Source: Parvularculaceae bacterium (GTDB lineage: Bacteria; Pseudomonadota; Alphaproteobacteria; Caulobacterales; Parvularculaceae). From it: a stretch of 64,000 bases of DNA. Shown one piece after another: positions 1 to 9,243 of the stretch; position 1 is the stretch's first letter; each line of letters begins with the position of its first letter. The stretch is taken from positions 109,840 through 173,839 of the forward strand of contig JAGRDS010000010.1 in assembly GCA_020446945.1 (NCBI GenBank). Direction: 5' to 3'. The position numbers and the translations under genes were made by a program. Under the pieces are notes generated by a model. The model saw nothing but the letters and a program-made list of their open reading frames with translations. It was not told the DNA's origin and did not search any database.

Positions 1-647
1 CACTTGTCCTGGTCGATCAGGACGACGCCGTCCTCCTCGCGCTTGTAAATAGCGCCGGACGGACAAACTGCGACACAGGTCGGATTAAGGCAGTGCTCGC
101 AAAGTCGCGGCAAATACATCATAAATGTATTTTCGAACTGGCCGTATATGTGCTTTTCGACCTTGTCGAAATTGTAGTCGGCAGATCTTTTGGAAAATTC
201 CCCGCCTAGAATCTCCTCCCAGTTCGGCCCCTTGTTGATTTTCTCCATCCGCTCGCCGGTAATGAGCGAGCGCGGCCGCGCCGTCGGAAAGGCTTTCGTT
301 TCCGCCGCTTTTTGCAGATGGTCGTAGTCAAAGGTGAATGGTTCATAATAATCGTCGATCTCGGGAAGATCCGGATTGGCGAATATTTTCGACAGGACGG
401 AAAGTTTTCCGCCGAGCTTGGGTTCCAGCTTACCGTTGGACTTGCGTTTCCAGCCGCCATTCCAGCGCGCCTGGTTTTCCCAGTCGTCTGGAAAACCAAT
501 GCCGGGTTTCGTCTCGACATTGTTGAACCAGGCGTATTCAACACCCTCTCTACTGGTCCAGACGTTTTTGCATGTAACTGAACAGGTGTGACAGCCGATA
601 CACTTGTCCAGGTTCAAAATCATCGAAAGTTGAGCGCGGACTTTCAT
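1..647 (-). CDS. narH: Respiratory nitrate reductase beta subunit NarH (N-terminal 215 residues, cut by window edge)
   Basis: NarH is the iron-sulfur electron-transfer subunit of the membrane-bound nitrate reductase NarGHI; it passes electrons from the NarI haems to NarG on the cytoplasmic side. Reading the minus strand from ATG at 647 gives a frame open to the window edge. Residues 16, 19, 22 and 26 are the first ferredoxin-type cysteine set (CIGCHTCSVTCK), and a second cluster motif (LCEHCLNPTCVAVCPSG) follows about 175 residues in. The intervening sequence (YAWFNNVETKPGIGFP) is typical of NarH. The ATG overlaps the narG stop in an ATGA arrangement at 644-647, so the two are translationally coupled. 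The rest of narH and the expected narJ and narI lie outside the window. Identity is very secure. Confidence 0.97.
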   Translation of the reverse strand, partial: MKVRAQLSMILNLDKCIGCHTCSVTCKNVWTSREGVEYAWFNNVETKPGIGFPDDWENQARWNGGWKRKSNGKLEPKLGGKLSVLSKIFANPDLPEIDDYYEPFTFDYDHLQKAAETKAFPTARPRSLITGERMEKINKGPNWEEILGGEFSKRSADYNFDKVEKHIYGQFENTFMMYLPRLCEHCLNPTCVAVCPSGAIYKREEDGVVLIDQDK

Positions 648-3600
648 TGGGCTGCCTCCATGGCCTGGTTTGGGGTATCGAGCCAATCGACTTTCTTCAT
701 CTTCCGGACGATGACGAATTCGTCGCGATTTGATCCGACCGTTCCGTAATAGTTGAACCCATACGCCTGGTGCGCGTAACCGCCGATCATATGAGTCGGC
801 TTCAAGACGGTGCGTGTGACTGAGTTGTGAATGCCTCCGCGATGTCCGGTTACTTCAGAACCCGGCGCGTTCACGATTTTCTCCTGGGCGTGATACATCA
901 TGATCATCCCCGGTTTCACCCGTTGGGATACGACCGCGCGCGCCGTCAGCGCGCCGTTCGAATTGTATGCCTCCACCCAATCATTATCGACGATGCCGGC
1001 GTCATTCGCGTCATCCTCGCTGATCCACACGATCGGCCCGCCGCGCGATAGTGTGAGCATTAAAAGATTGTCGGTATAGGTCGAGTGAATTCCCCATTTC
1101 TGGTGAGGTGTGATGAAGTTCAGCAGAATTTCCTTCTCGCCGTTCGGTTTGCGCTGACCTGTCGTTTTCGTGTCGATCGGCGGCCTGTAGACGCACAGCG
1201 CCTCGCCGAACGCGCGCATCCAGAGGTGATCTTGATATAGCTGCTGGCGCCCTGTCAGCGTGCGCCAGGGGATCAACTCGTGTACATTCGTGTAGCCGGC
1301 GTTGTAGCACACATTCTCGGACTCGATTCCCGACCAGGTTGGCGACGAAATAATTTTGCGTGGTTGGGAAACAATGTCGCGAAAGCGGATTTTTTCATCC
1401 TCCTTCGGAATGGCGAGATGCGCATGTTCGCGCCCGGTCGATTTTGACAGAGCCTCCCAAGCTTTGACCGCGACGTCGCCGTTTGTTTCCGGCGCGAGCA
1501 TTAAAATAGTTTCGGCCGCATCGATATCGCTCTCAATCTTCGCCATGCCCTTTGTGGGGCCTTCGTCCGTTACGACGCCGTTGAGAGATTTCAATAGCGC
1601 AACCTCGTGTTCGGTGTTCCACGAAATTCCTTTGCCGCCGTTTCCGGCATTCTCCAGAAGCGGGCCGAGCGCCGTATAGCGCTTGTAGAGATTTGGATAA
1701 TCGCGTTCGACGACCGCGACGGCGGGCATTGTCTTTCCGGGAACCGGGTCAACCTCGCCATGTTTCCAGTCTTTTACACCCAAAGGCTGGGCCAGTTCGC
1801 CGGGACTGTCGTGCTGGATAGGTACGAGCACGACATCCTTTTCAACACCGAGAACTTCCGGCGCGACTTCGGAAAATTTCCTCGCGATACCTTTGAAAAT
1901 CTCCCAATCGCTCCGGGCCTCCCACAAGGGGTCCACCGCGTTGGTGAGCGGATGGATAAAGGGATGCATATCCGAAGTGTTCAGGTCGTTTTTCTCGTAC
2001 CAGGTCGCTGTCGGCAGGGCGATGTCGGAATAAACGCATGTCGTCGACATGCGAAAATCGATCGTAACGAGAAGGTCCAGTTTTCCTTCCGGCGCGTCCT
2101 CGCGCCATTTGACGTCCGTCGGCGGTTGTCCGCCGGCGGCGCCGAGATCTTTTCCTTGTACGCCGTGCGTTGTTCCAAGCAGGTGCTTGAGGAAATATTC
2201 GTGGCCCTTGCCGGACGAGCCCAACAGGTTCGAGCGCCAGACAAACAGATTGCGCGGCCAGTTAACGGGCGCGTCCGGATCGTCGCAGGACATGGAAAGC
2301 CGGCCGGATTTCAGTTCCTGTGCGACGAAATCTTTCGCCTCCATTCCGGCTGCGGCGGCCTCTTTTGCAATGTGCAGCGGGTTTCGCTCCAGCTGCGGGG
2401 CGGATGGCAGCCAGCCCATGCGCTCGGCGCGGGCGTTGAAGTCGATCAGACTGCCGGACCATTCGCCGTCCGGCGCAAGCGGCGAAATGATCTCGTCAAT
2501 ATTCAGCGTTTCGTAACGCCATTGATCCGTATGCGCGTACCAGGCGGACGTTGAGTTCATCTGCCGCGGCGGACGATTCCAGTCGAGCGCAAAGGCCAGC
2601 GGCAGCCATCCAGTTTGCGGACGCAGCTTTTCCTGTCCGACATAATGCGACCAGCCGCCGCCCGACTGTCCGATGCAACCGCACATTACCAGCATGTTGA
2701 TAATGCCGCGGTAATTCATGTCCATGTGGTACCAGTGGTTCAACCCGGCTCCCAGGATGACCATTGATTTGCCATTGGTCTTTTCCGCATTGTCGGCGAA
2801 TGCGCGCGCGACGGCGATGACTTTATCGCGCGGCACGCCGGTGATGCGCTCTTGCCATGCAGGCGAATAAGGCGCGTCATCGTCATAGGTCTTTGCGGTA
2901 TTTTCATCATCGAACCCGCGATCGACCCCGTAATTTGCGACAAAAAGATCATAAACGGACGCAACCAGCGTTTCGCCGTCTGCGAGGGCGAGTTTTTTCA
3001 CCGGAATATTGTGTTCGATAATATCGGGGTGGTTCGTCCCATGGAAATGATCGTGTTCGCGATTTCCGAAATAGGGAAATGCGACTTTCGCGAACTGATC
3101 TTCACGTCCCTTGAGCGACAGGCCCAACTCGGTTTCCGCACCGTCGGACGCGCGTTCTTCGAGGTTCCATTTTCCCTGTTCGCCCCAGCGAAAGCCGATT
3201 GACCCGCGCGGGCAGACGATGGCGCCGGATTTATTGTCGATGGCGATTGTTTTCCATTCGGGATTGTTGTCCTCGTTCAGCGCGCCGTCGAAATCACTGG
3301 CGCGAAGGAGCCGGTCAGGCAAAAGACGTCCGTCTTTTTTGTGCAAACGAACCAGCATCGGCATGTCGGTGTATTTTCGGGCGTAGTCGAGGAAATAAGG
3401 CGCCTGCCGGTCGACGTAGAATTCTTTCAGGATCACATGGCCGAACGCCATTGCGAGCGCGGCGTCGGTTCCTTGTTTCGGCGAAAGCCAGATATCGCCG
3501 AATTTCGACGCTTCTGAATAGTCGGGCGAGATGACGACGCTTTTCGCGCCCTTGTAACGCGCTTCCGTATAGAAATGCGCGTCGGGCGTTCGCGTTTGCG

Positions 3601-4369
3601 GAACGTTCGATCCCCAAAGCATCAAAAAGCCGGAATTGTACCAATCCGCGCTTTCTGGAACGTCGGTTTGCTCGCCCCACGTCATGGGTGAAGCGGGCGG
3701 CAGGTCGCAATACCAGTCGTAAAAACTCATGCAGACGCCGCCGAGCAGCGAAAGATACCGCGATCCGGCGGCATAGGAGACCATCGACATCGCCGGAATC
3801 GGCGAGAAGCCGAAAACGCGATCTGGTCCGTAGGTTTTCGTAGTATAGGCGTTCGCCGAGGCGATGATTTCGTTCACTTCCTCCCAGTTTGCGCGAACGA
3901 ATCCGCCAAGGCCCCTTTGTTTCACATAGTCGGCGCGCTTGGCTGGGTCTTCGACTATAGATTTCCATGCCGCAATCGGCGTTTTGGTCGCACGCGCCTC
4001 GCGCCATAATTTCAAAAGGCGGCTTCGAACTAGCGGATGCTTCAGCCGGTTGCCGCTATACAAATACCAGGAATAGCTCGCCCCGCGCGAACACCCGCGC
4101 GGTTCATGATTGGGCAGGTCAGGCCGCGTGCGCGGGTAGTCGGTCTGCTGCGTCTCCCATGTGACGATCCCGCCTTTTACGTAAATCTTCCAGCTGCATG
4201 ACCCGGTGCAGTTCGCGCCGTGCGTTGAACGGACGATCTTGTCATGCTGCCACCGCTTTCGATAGCTGTCCTCCCATGATCGATCGTCTTTGGTGACGAC
4301 GCCGTGCCCGCCGGAGAACTCTCCGACGCGATTTTTAAAGAAAGTCAGGCGATTTAAGAGATGGCTCAT
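644..4369 (-). CDS. narG: Respiratory nitrate reductase alpha subunit NarG
   Basis: NarG is the molybdenum catalytic subunit that reduces nitrate to nitrite in the cytoplasm. The 1241-residue product is full length for the family. The FS0 [4Fe-4S] ligands are visible as H50, C54, C58 and C93 (THGANCTGSC then RGC), and the aspartate expected to bind molybdenum is D222 in WYCDLPP. Typical NarG signatures follow, such as WGSNVPQTRTPDAHF. The N-terminus lacks a Tat signal, as expected for the cytoplasm-facing enzyme. The start ATG at 4369 overlaps the narK stop by ATGA, and the stop overlaps the narH start, giving the tight order narK-narG-narH. Expression is probably driven from the FNR-type box upstream of narK. 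Confidence 0.98.
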   Translation of the reverse strand: MSHLLNRLTFFKNRVGEFSGGHGVVTKDDRSWEDSYRKRWQHDKIVRSTHGANCTGSCSWKIYVKGGIVTWETQQTDYPRTRPDLPNHEPRGCSRGASYSWYLYSGNRLKHPLVRSRLLKLWREARATKTPIAAWKSIVEDPAKRADYVKQRGLGGFVRANWEEVNEIIASANAYTTKTYGPDRVFGFSPIPAMSMVSYAAGSRYLSLLGGVCMSFYDWYCDLPPASPMTWGEQTDVPESADWYNSGFLMLWGSNVPQTRTPDAHFYTEARYKGAKSVVISPDYSEASKFGDIWLSPKQGTDAALAMAFGHVILKEFYVDRQAPYFLDYARKYTDMPMLVRLHKKDGRLLPDRLLRASDFDGALNEDNNPEWKTIAIDNKSGAIVCPRGSIGFRWGEQGKWNLEERASDGAETELGLSLKGREDQFAKVAFPYFGNREHDHFHGTNHPDIIEHNIPVKKLALADGETLVASVYDLFVANYGVDRGFDDENTAKTYDDDAPYSPAWQERITGVPRDKVIAVARAFADNAEKTNGKSMVILGAGLNHWYHMDMNYRGIINMLVMCGCIGQSGGGWSHYVGQEKLRPQTGWLPLAFALDWNRPPRQMNSTSAWYAHTDQWRYETLNIDEIISPLAPDGEWSGSLIDFNARAERMGWLPSAPQLERNPLHIAKEAAAAGMEAKDFVAQELKSGRLSMSCDDPDAPVNWPRNLFVWRSNLLGSSGKGHEYFLKHLLGTTHGVQGKDLGAAGGQPPTDVKWREDAPEGKLDLLVTIDFRMSTTCVYSDIALPTATWYEKNDLNTSDMHPFIHPLTNAVDPLWEARSDWEIFKGIARKFSEVAPEVLGVEKDVVLVPIQHDSPGELAQPLGVKDWKHGEVDPVPGKTMPAVAVVERDYPNLYKRYTALGPLLENAGNGGKGISWNTEHEVALLKSLNGVVTDEGPTKGMAKIESDIDAAETILMLAPETNGDVAVKAWEALSKSTGREHAHLAIPKEDEKIRFRDIVSQPRKIISSPTWSGIESENVCYNAGYTNVHELIPWRTLTGRQQLYQDHLWMRAFGEALCVYRPPIDTKTTGQRKPNGEKEILLNFITPHQKWGIHSTYTDNLLMLTLSRGGPIVWISEDDANDAGIVDNDWVEAYNSNGALTARAVVSQRVKPGMIMMYHAQEKIVNAPGSEVTGHRGGIHNSVTRTVLKPTHMIGGYAHQAYGFNYYGTVGSNRDEFVIVRKMKKVDWLDTPNQAMEAAQ

Positions 4370-7113
4370 GCCGGTTCTCCTTGGGGGAGGTTGGTGGAAG
4401 CGGAAGTGCGGCGCCCGCGCTCTATGTCGTGGAGCATGGCGCCTTTGCGCGTGTACATTACGAAGGTGATCGCCGCGCAGACAAGATAGAAAATCAGGAA
4501 ACCAAATAGCGCCGCATCCGGTCCGCCGGTCATCGAGATCGATGTGCCGTAGGATTTCGGAATGAAGAATGCGCCGTAAGCCGCGATCGCTGAAGTAAAA
4601 CCAATGATCGCAGCCGATTCCTTTTCGGCCTGCCGAACCCGTTCCGTCGCATTAAGATGGGGCATCAGGCGCGACAATTCCTCGCGCATGATAATCGGAA
4701 TCATCTGGAATGTAGATGCGTTGCCGACGCCGGTTGCGAAGAAAAGGAACATGAACATCGCGAAAAAGCCGACGAATGCCCCCGGCTGGTCTTTCACGCT
4801 GAGGAAGTAGAGGACGCCGGCGACGCCGACGATCATCATGAGAAAGACCCAGAAAGTGACGCGCCCGCCGCCGAACTTATCTGAGACCCATCCCGTCATT
4901 GAGCGTGACAGCGCGCCGACAAGCGGTCCGAGAAAGGCGAATTTCAGCACATTCACATCCGGAAACTGCGTTTTCATCAACAGCGGGAAACCGGCGGAAT
5001 ACCCGATGAACGAACCGAATGTGCCGGTATAGAGAATGCACATGATCCAGTTGTGGCGGCGCTGGAATATTATCGACTGTTCTGCGAACGAGGCTTTCGC
5101 GGCCGCAATATCGTTCATGCCGAACCAGGACAGCGCCGTCGAACCCATAAGGAACGGCACCCAGATAAATCCGGCGTTCTGGAGCCACAACTCGCCGCCT
5201 TCCTTTGTCGTTTGCGAATCGCCGCCGAGGGCGCCGAAGACGCCCGCCGTGATGACGAGAGGGACGGCGAACTGCATCACCGAAACGCCGAGATTGCCAA
5301 GTCCCGCATTGAGAGCGAGTGCGTTTCCTTTTTCCTTCTTCGGAAAGAAGAAGGAGATATTCGCCATTGACGAGGCGAAATTTCCGCCGCCAAGCCCGCA
5401 AAGAAGCGCCAGAACCAGGAAGATAAAATAGGGCGTATTCGGATTTTGAACCGCGTATCCGATTCCGAACGCCGGAATCATCAGGGAGGCGGTCGTCATC
5501 GTCGTCCAGAGGCGTCCGCCGAATATCGGCACCATGAATGAGTAGAAGATTCTCAAAGTCGCGCCGGACAAGCCGGGCAGAGCCGCCAGCCAGAATAGCT
5601 GGTCGGTTGAATAGTCGAATCCGATTGACGGCAGCTTCGCAACGACAACCGACCAGACCATCCAGACCGCAAATGCGAGCAGGAGCGCGGGAATCGAAAT
5701 CCACAGGTTTCTGTTCGCGATTTTCCGGCCCTTTTCGTTCCAGAATTTTTCATCCTCGGGTCGCCAGTCTTCGAGAACCGGCGAGATGGCTTCGCCGCGT
5801 TCCTTCGTGTGGATTTCCTGCATTTCGGGGAATTCCGGCAGCTCGCCAAGCTCTTTTGCGAGCGCCTTGCGTTCCATGTGCAGGATGGAAAGGTGCATCC
5901 AGAGCAGCGCGACGCCGACCAGCGCGAAAAGCAACATAAAGCAGCTAGTCCAGATGCCGGTCAGATCATTCATGACGCCGAAGAGAATCGGCAGAACGAA
6001 ACCGCCAAGACCGCCGATCATTCCGACAAGGCCGCCGACAGCGCCGACATGGTCGGGATAATAGACCGGAATATGCTTGTAGACTGCGGCCTTGCCGAGC
6101 GACATGAAAAAGCCGAGGCCCACAATGCAGATGATGAATGGAATGACGCCCATTTCCGTGGAAAACGCGATTGGCCCGTCAATGCCGTGGATGATGTAAT
6201 CCGTTTTCGGATAGGACAGCATGAAGAGGAAGATGATTGACGCGGCGAAGGTCCAGTACATCACCTTTCTGGGGCCGACCCTGTCTGACAGATAGCCGCC
6301 ATAGGCGCGGAAAAGGCTGGCGGGGATCGAATATAACGCCGCGATCATCCCCGCTTTCTTGATGTCGAAATCATATACGCCGACAAGGTAGCGCGGCAGC
6401 CACAGCGCCAGCGCGACGAAAGCGCCGAACACGAAAAAGTAATAGAGTGAAAAGCGCCAGACCTGCAGCCGCTTGAGCGGCTCCATTTGTAAAAGCGCGC
6501 CCTTCGCCTTGATGCCGGCTTTGCGCCGGGCGACGAGTGCGGGATCGTCTTTCGTAAAAATCCAGAAGAGAACCGCGATGACCGCAAGCGCGCCCGCCCA
6601 TATCTGTGCGACAGCCTGCCAGCCATAGGCAATCATGACGAAAGGCGCGACGAATTTCGTCAGCGCTGCGCCGACATTGCCCGCGCCGAATATGCCGAGG
6701 GCGGCGCCTTGTTTTTCCGCCGGATACCACTTCGAAACATATGCAATTCCGACCGCGAACGACCCGCCGGCAATACCGACGCCAAGAGCGGCGAGAAGAA
6801 ACTGGAAATAGGTTTCAGCCTGGGTCAAGCCAAGCGTCGCAAGCGCCGCCGAAATCATCACGGCGACGTAAACGCGCCTGCCGCCATATTGGTCCGTCCA
6901 GATTCCAAGCAGAAGCCGGCTCAACGAACCGGTTAGAATCGGCGTTCCAACCAGCAGGCCGAATTCCGTTTCGCTCAGGCCCAGATTGCTTTTGATCTGA
7001 ACGCCGATAATCGAAAAAATCGTCCAGACCGCGAAACAGGCTGTAAACGCGATCGTGCTTGTCACGAGGGCCTGGCGGCGTTCGCTCGGTTTTACTGTTT
7101 CGAGAGTGGTCAT
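4366..7113 (-). CDS. narK: Fused NarK1-NarK2 nitrate/nitrite transporter
   Basis: An inner-membrane major facilitator protein of 915 residues, about twice the length of a single NarK. The sequence contains two complete MFS domains in tandem, roughly residues 15-440 and 490-905, joined by a hydrophilic linker. By analogy with the Paracoccus NarK fusion, the first domain (NarK1) would be a proton/nitrate symporter and the second (NarK2) a nitrate/nitrite antiporter. The second half carries glycine-rich NarK signatures (LCGLGGGNFASSMANISFFF). I chose ATG at 7113 (MTTLETVKPSERR); in-frame codons further upstream run through the FNR box and look non-coding. The gene opens the nitrate reductase operon and overlaps narG by ATGA. 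Confidence 0.95.
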   Translation of the reverse strand: MTTLETVKPSERRQALVTSTIAFTACFAVWTIFSIIGVQIKSNLGLSETEFGLLVGTPILTGSLSRLLLGIWTDQYGGRRVYVAVMISAALATLGLTQAETYFQFLLAALGVGIAGGSFAVGIAYVSKWYPAEKQGAALGIFGAGNVGAALTKFVAPFVMIAYGWQAVAQIWAGALAVIAVLFWIFTKDDPALVARRKAGIKAKGALLQMEPLKRLQVWRFSLYYFFVFGAFVALALWLPRYLVGVYDFDIKKAGMIAALYSIPASLFRAYGGYLSDRVGPRKVMYWTFAASIIFLFMLSYPKTDYIIHGIDGPIAFSTEMGVIPFIICIVGLGFFMSLGKAAVYKHIPVYYPDHVGAVGGLVGMIGGLGGFVLPILFGVMNDLTGIWTSCFMLLFALVGVALLWMHLSILHMERKALAKELGELPEFPEMQEIHTKERGEAISPVLEDWRPEDEKFWNEKGRKIANRNLWISIPALLLAFAVWMVWSVVVAKLPSIGFDYSTDQLFWLAALPGLSGATLRIFYSFMVPIFGGRLWTTMTTASLMIPAFGIGYAVQNPNTPYFIFLVLALLCGLGGGNFASSMANISFFFPKKEKGNALALNAGLGNLGVSVMQFAVPLVITAGVFGALGGDSQTTKEGGELWLQNAGFIWVPFLMGSTALSWFGMNDIAAAKASFAEQSIIFQRRHNWIMCILYTGTFGSFIGYSAGFPLLMKTQFPDVNVLKFAFLGPLVGALSRSMTGWVSDKFGGGRVTFWVFLMMIVGVAGVLYFLSVKDQPGAFVGFFAMFMFLFFATGVGNASTFQMIPIIMREELSRLMPHLNATERVRQAEKESAAIIGFTSAIAAYGAFFIPKSYGTSISMTGGPDAALFGFLIFYLVCAAITFVMYTRKGAMLHDIERGRRTSASTNLPQGEPA

Positions 7114-7191
7114 CCGGGTTGTCCATCGTTGGCGCGCGAACCGAATGCGCGACTGATGGACGAGACCGTGGGAGCTGGCGCATTTTCTTTT

Positions 7192-7205
7192 TTGATCAAA
7201 ATCAA
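7192..7205. promoter_or_regulatory. FNR/DNR-type box upstream of narK
   Basis: TTGATCAAAATCAA is a perfect match to the TTGAT-N4-ATCAA consensus bound by FNR and DNR/NarR-type regulators. It lies 79 bases upstream of the narK start. The site fits oxygen- or nitrogen-oxide-controlled transcription of narKGH. I see no convincing -10 element at the class II distance, so the exact promoter is not defined. Confidence 0.85.
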
Positions 7206-7306
7206 AAGCTTCGACGCCGGGGTTCAAAACAAATGGAGGCTTTGATTTGGTTTTTTCGACCGGCTCAATTCTGCATACGCGCACTTGCCATGACGCCGAT
7301 TTTGAC

Positions 7307-7320
7307 TTGACATTAATCAA
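7307..7320. promoter_or_regulatory. Second FNR/DNR-type box upstream of the Crp/Fnr regulator
   Basis: TTGACATTAATCAA matches TTGA(T/C)-N4-ATCAA with one deviation from the FNR consensus. It ends 46 bases before the chosen start of the regulator gene, so the regulator is probably itself controlled by FNR or by autoregulation. Confidence 0.75.
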
Positions 7321-7366
7321 GCGAAAGGCAAATTGCGATAAAGCGGCCAGGGAACACGAATCACTG

Positions 7367-8065
7367 ATGCGGCACGAAGATCGCGACCAGATCAAAAAGT
7401 TAAGCCTGTTCCGCGATATGCCGGAAGCCGCCATCGATCGCCTGCTGGCGGGGTGCTATCTTCAGCGCTTCCCGGCGCATGTTGTACTGATAAGCGAAGG
7501 CGAGCCGGCCGATTTCCTGCATATCGTAATTGAGGGGGGCGTTGAGCTTTTCAGCACCTGGCGCGACCGCGAAACGACGATGTCGATCGCGCGCCCGGTT
7601 TCGACGTTCATTCTTGCGGCCGTCATCAAAGACGCGCCTTATCTGATGTCCGCGCGCACGCTTCAGCCTTCTAGCATATTGATGATTCCGTCCGGCAATA
7701 TCAGGGCGATGATGGCTGAAGACCGCGTGTTCGGCGCCGCTATGGTCAATGAGCTTTCCGCGAGTTTTCGGGAAGTCGTAAAGTCGCAAAAAAATGTAAA
7801 GCTGCGATCCGGCGTCGAGCGTCTCGCAAACTACCTGTTGCAATTGAGCGAAACGCATGACCGTTGCGCTGAAATCGAACTGCCGATCGAGAAAAAGACG
7901 CTAGCCTCGCTGTTGGGCATGAGCCCGGAAAACCTGTCGCGCGCATTTGCGTCACTGAAGGCTTACGGCGTCGTTGTTAATGGCGGCTCGGTTACTTTGA
8001 CCCAGCCCGGCGATCTCGAACGCCTCGCCAAACCGAACAATCTGATCGACGATCCGCAATCGTGA
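7367..8065 (+). CDS. Crp/Fnr-family regulator, DNR/NarR-like
   Basis: A 232-residue cAMP-binding-fold regulator with an N-terminal sensor beta-roll (about 10-120), a long dimerisation helix (about 125-160) and a C-terminal winged helix-turn-helix. The recognition helix SPENLSRAFASL carries the E-x-x-SR arrangement found in FNR/DNR proteins that read TTGAT half-sites. The N-terminal cysteine cluster of true FNR is absent, so this is not an [4Fe-4S] oxygen sensor; family knowledge points to nitrate/nitrite or NO sensing (NarR, Dnr, NnrR). It is divergent from narK, as narR is in Paracoccus. I chose ATG 7367 (MRHEDRDQ), because an upstream in-frame GTG would make the coding region cover the second FNR box. 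Exact subgroup is uncertain. Confidence 0.85.
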   Translation: MRHEDRDQIKKLSLFRDMPEAAIDRLLAGCYLQRFPAHVVLISEGEPADFLHIVIEGGVELFSTWRDRETTMSIARPVSTFILAAVIKDAPYLMSARTLQPSSILMIPSGNIRAMMAEDRVFGAAMVNELSASFREVVKSQKNVKLRSGVERLANYLLQLSETHDRCAEIELPIEKKTLASLLGMSPENLSRAFASLKAYGVVVNGGSVTLTQPGDLERLAKPNNLIDDPQS

Positions 8066-8377
8066 ATTGGCGAAACGATTTGAAGCGCAAAGGTGGCTTT
8101 TCCCCTCAAACGCAGCCTGAAGGGAAGCGGCATCTTTTGTTCGAGGAATAAGGTTTGGCATGCTGAGGACGTAACCTGCGCCATCTTCAGCCAGAGAAAA
8201 TAATCGCTCATCAAAATTCTCTTTCGGAGAATTTGAATCACGTCTCGCAGCCGAGGCAAATCATTTCATGGATCCGATCCCTGAATAGCGCAGGGTGATA
8301 ATTGCAAAACTATCATTGGCGCTGTTCAAGTGTATACTGATAAATTTTTGCGCCAATAAGATGTCGCAATTATAAAA
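8066..8377. other. Intergenic region between two convergent regulator genes, with inverted repeats
   Basis: No coding potential seen. It holds an 8-bp AT-rich hairpin (AAATTCTC 8214-8221 pairing with GAGAATTT 8227-8234, loop TTTCG) and a wide inverted repeat (ATTGGCGC 8315-8322, GCGCCAAT 8350-8357, 27-base spacer). Neither has a clear U-tract. They may help end transcription of the two converging genes, but the function is not established. Confidence 0.4.
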
Positions 8378-9067
8378 TTACTTCACGGTTTTTTGCTGAA
8401 CGACGGCTTTGGTGAATTCCTCAAGGTAATCCATATGCGCGTTGACCGCTCTTAATGCTTTTTCCTCATCGCGTTCTATTATTGCGTCGGCCAGTTTGGT
8501 GTGATGTATGTTGCCGGTGCGAACATCGCCGTACTCCCGTCCGTATGCGTACCAAAATCTGCGCGAGGCGGTAAATATCGTTTCCAGCATTTCGGCAAGG
8601 ACGGGATTTTTACTCATTCCATGCAATGCGTATTGCAGCTTCGCAGCTTTTGCTACGAATAGATCGAGATCTTGAGGGCCGTTGAACTTTTCCACTTCGG
8701 CCGCAAGTCGGCGAACGGTATTGAGATCTTTGTCGCTCGCCCTCGCAATTACGCATTTGGCGAGCAGAACGGTCAAATATCGCCTTACTTCAATGTGGTT
8801 CAGTTGATTGAAGATATCGATAGGCGCGATCACGATGCCTTGGCGTGGGTTGACCTTGAGCAATCCTCGGGTTTCGAGCCGATGAAGCGCTTCGCGAACC
8901 GGCGTTCTCCCGACGCCGCATAAATCGATAATGTTGGCTTCTGTGACCGATGCATTTGGGGAGAGTTTTAGCGTGACAATCGCCTCAAGCAGGACTTCGT
9001 AGGCCTTGTCGGCTTTTGTTTGCGTTTTCCGGGTGGGCGCCGCGAACGGCTCTAAAATTGTCGGCAT
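8378..9067 (-). CDS. GntR-family transcriptional regulator, FadR/FCD subgroup
   Basis: A 229-residue regulator. The N-terminal winged helix-turn-helix (about residues 18-82) contains the GntR signature GRTPVREALHRLETRGL, and the C-terminal all-helical FCD-type ligand domain (about 90-220) has histidines in NIHHTKLADAI and AVNAHMDYL that in the family often bind a metal and a small carboxylic acid. It is transcribed away from the TonB receptor at 9244, and an imperfect 20-bp palindrome sits midway between them. This suggests it controls the receptor-amidase-esterase-kinase locus and senses an organic acid from that pathway; the ligand is inference. Start chosen at ATG 9067, directly after an in-frame TTG. 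Confidence 0.9.
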   Translation of the reverse strand: MPTILEPFAAPTRKTQTKADKAYEVLLEAIVTLKLSPNASVTEANIIDLCGVGRTPVREALHRLETRGLLKVNPRQGIVIAPIDIFNQLNHIEVRRYLTVLLAKCVIARASDKDLNTVRRLAAEVEKFNGPQDLDLFVAKAAKLQYALHGMSKNPVLAEMLETIFTASRRFWYAYGREYGDVRTGNIHHTKLADAIIERDEEKALRAVNAHMDYLEEFTKAVVQQKTVK

Positions 9068-9146
9068 CAATTGTTGTGTCCTGCGCTTTACCTGACGAAC
9101 CGGTATTCGCTTTCGTGACGGCGCGAAAACCGCTTGTTTGCAAGGG

Positions 9147-9166
9147 TATTGACAAATTCATCAATA
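9147..9166. promoter_or_regulatory. Candidate GntR-type operator (imperfect 20-bp palindrome)
   Basis: The sequence TATTGACAAATTCATCAATA has perfect outer arms TATTGA/TCAATA and a symmetric AATT centre, 16 of 20 positions symmetric. It is 80 bases from each of the divergent starts of the GntR regulator and the TonB receptor. It also contains TTGACA, a possible -35. Assignment to the adjacent regulator is inference. Confidence 0.5.
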
Positions 9167-9186
9167 TATTCCAGACATCTATTACA

Positions 9187-9205
9187 GATATATCAGATAT
9201 ATATC
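9187..9205. promoter_or_regulatory. Two adjacent AT-rich palindromes upstream of the TonB receptor
   Basis: GATATATC (9187-9194) and GATATATATC (9196-9205) are perfect palindromes separated by one base, about 40 bases upstream of the receptor start. They could be part of the promoter or a second regulator site; the AT content alone could also explain them. Confidence 0.35.
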
Positions 9206-9243
9206 ACAATGATCGGGCGTCATTATGAGCGTGGAGGGTGAAT

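Noticed and set aside
7114..7434. Upstream extension of narK to 7434
   Set aside because: It would cover both FNR boxes, lacks NarK similarity, and MTTLETVKPS at 7113 is a natural start.
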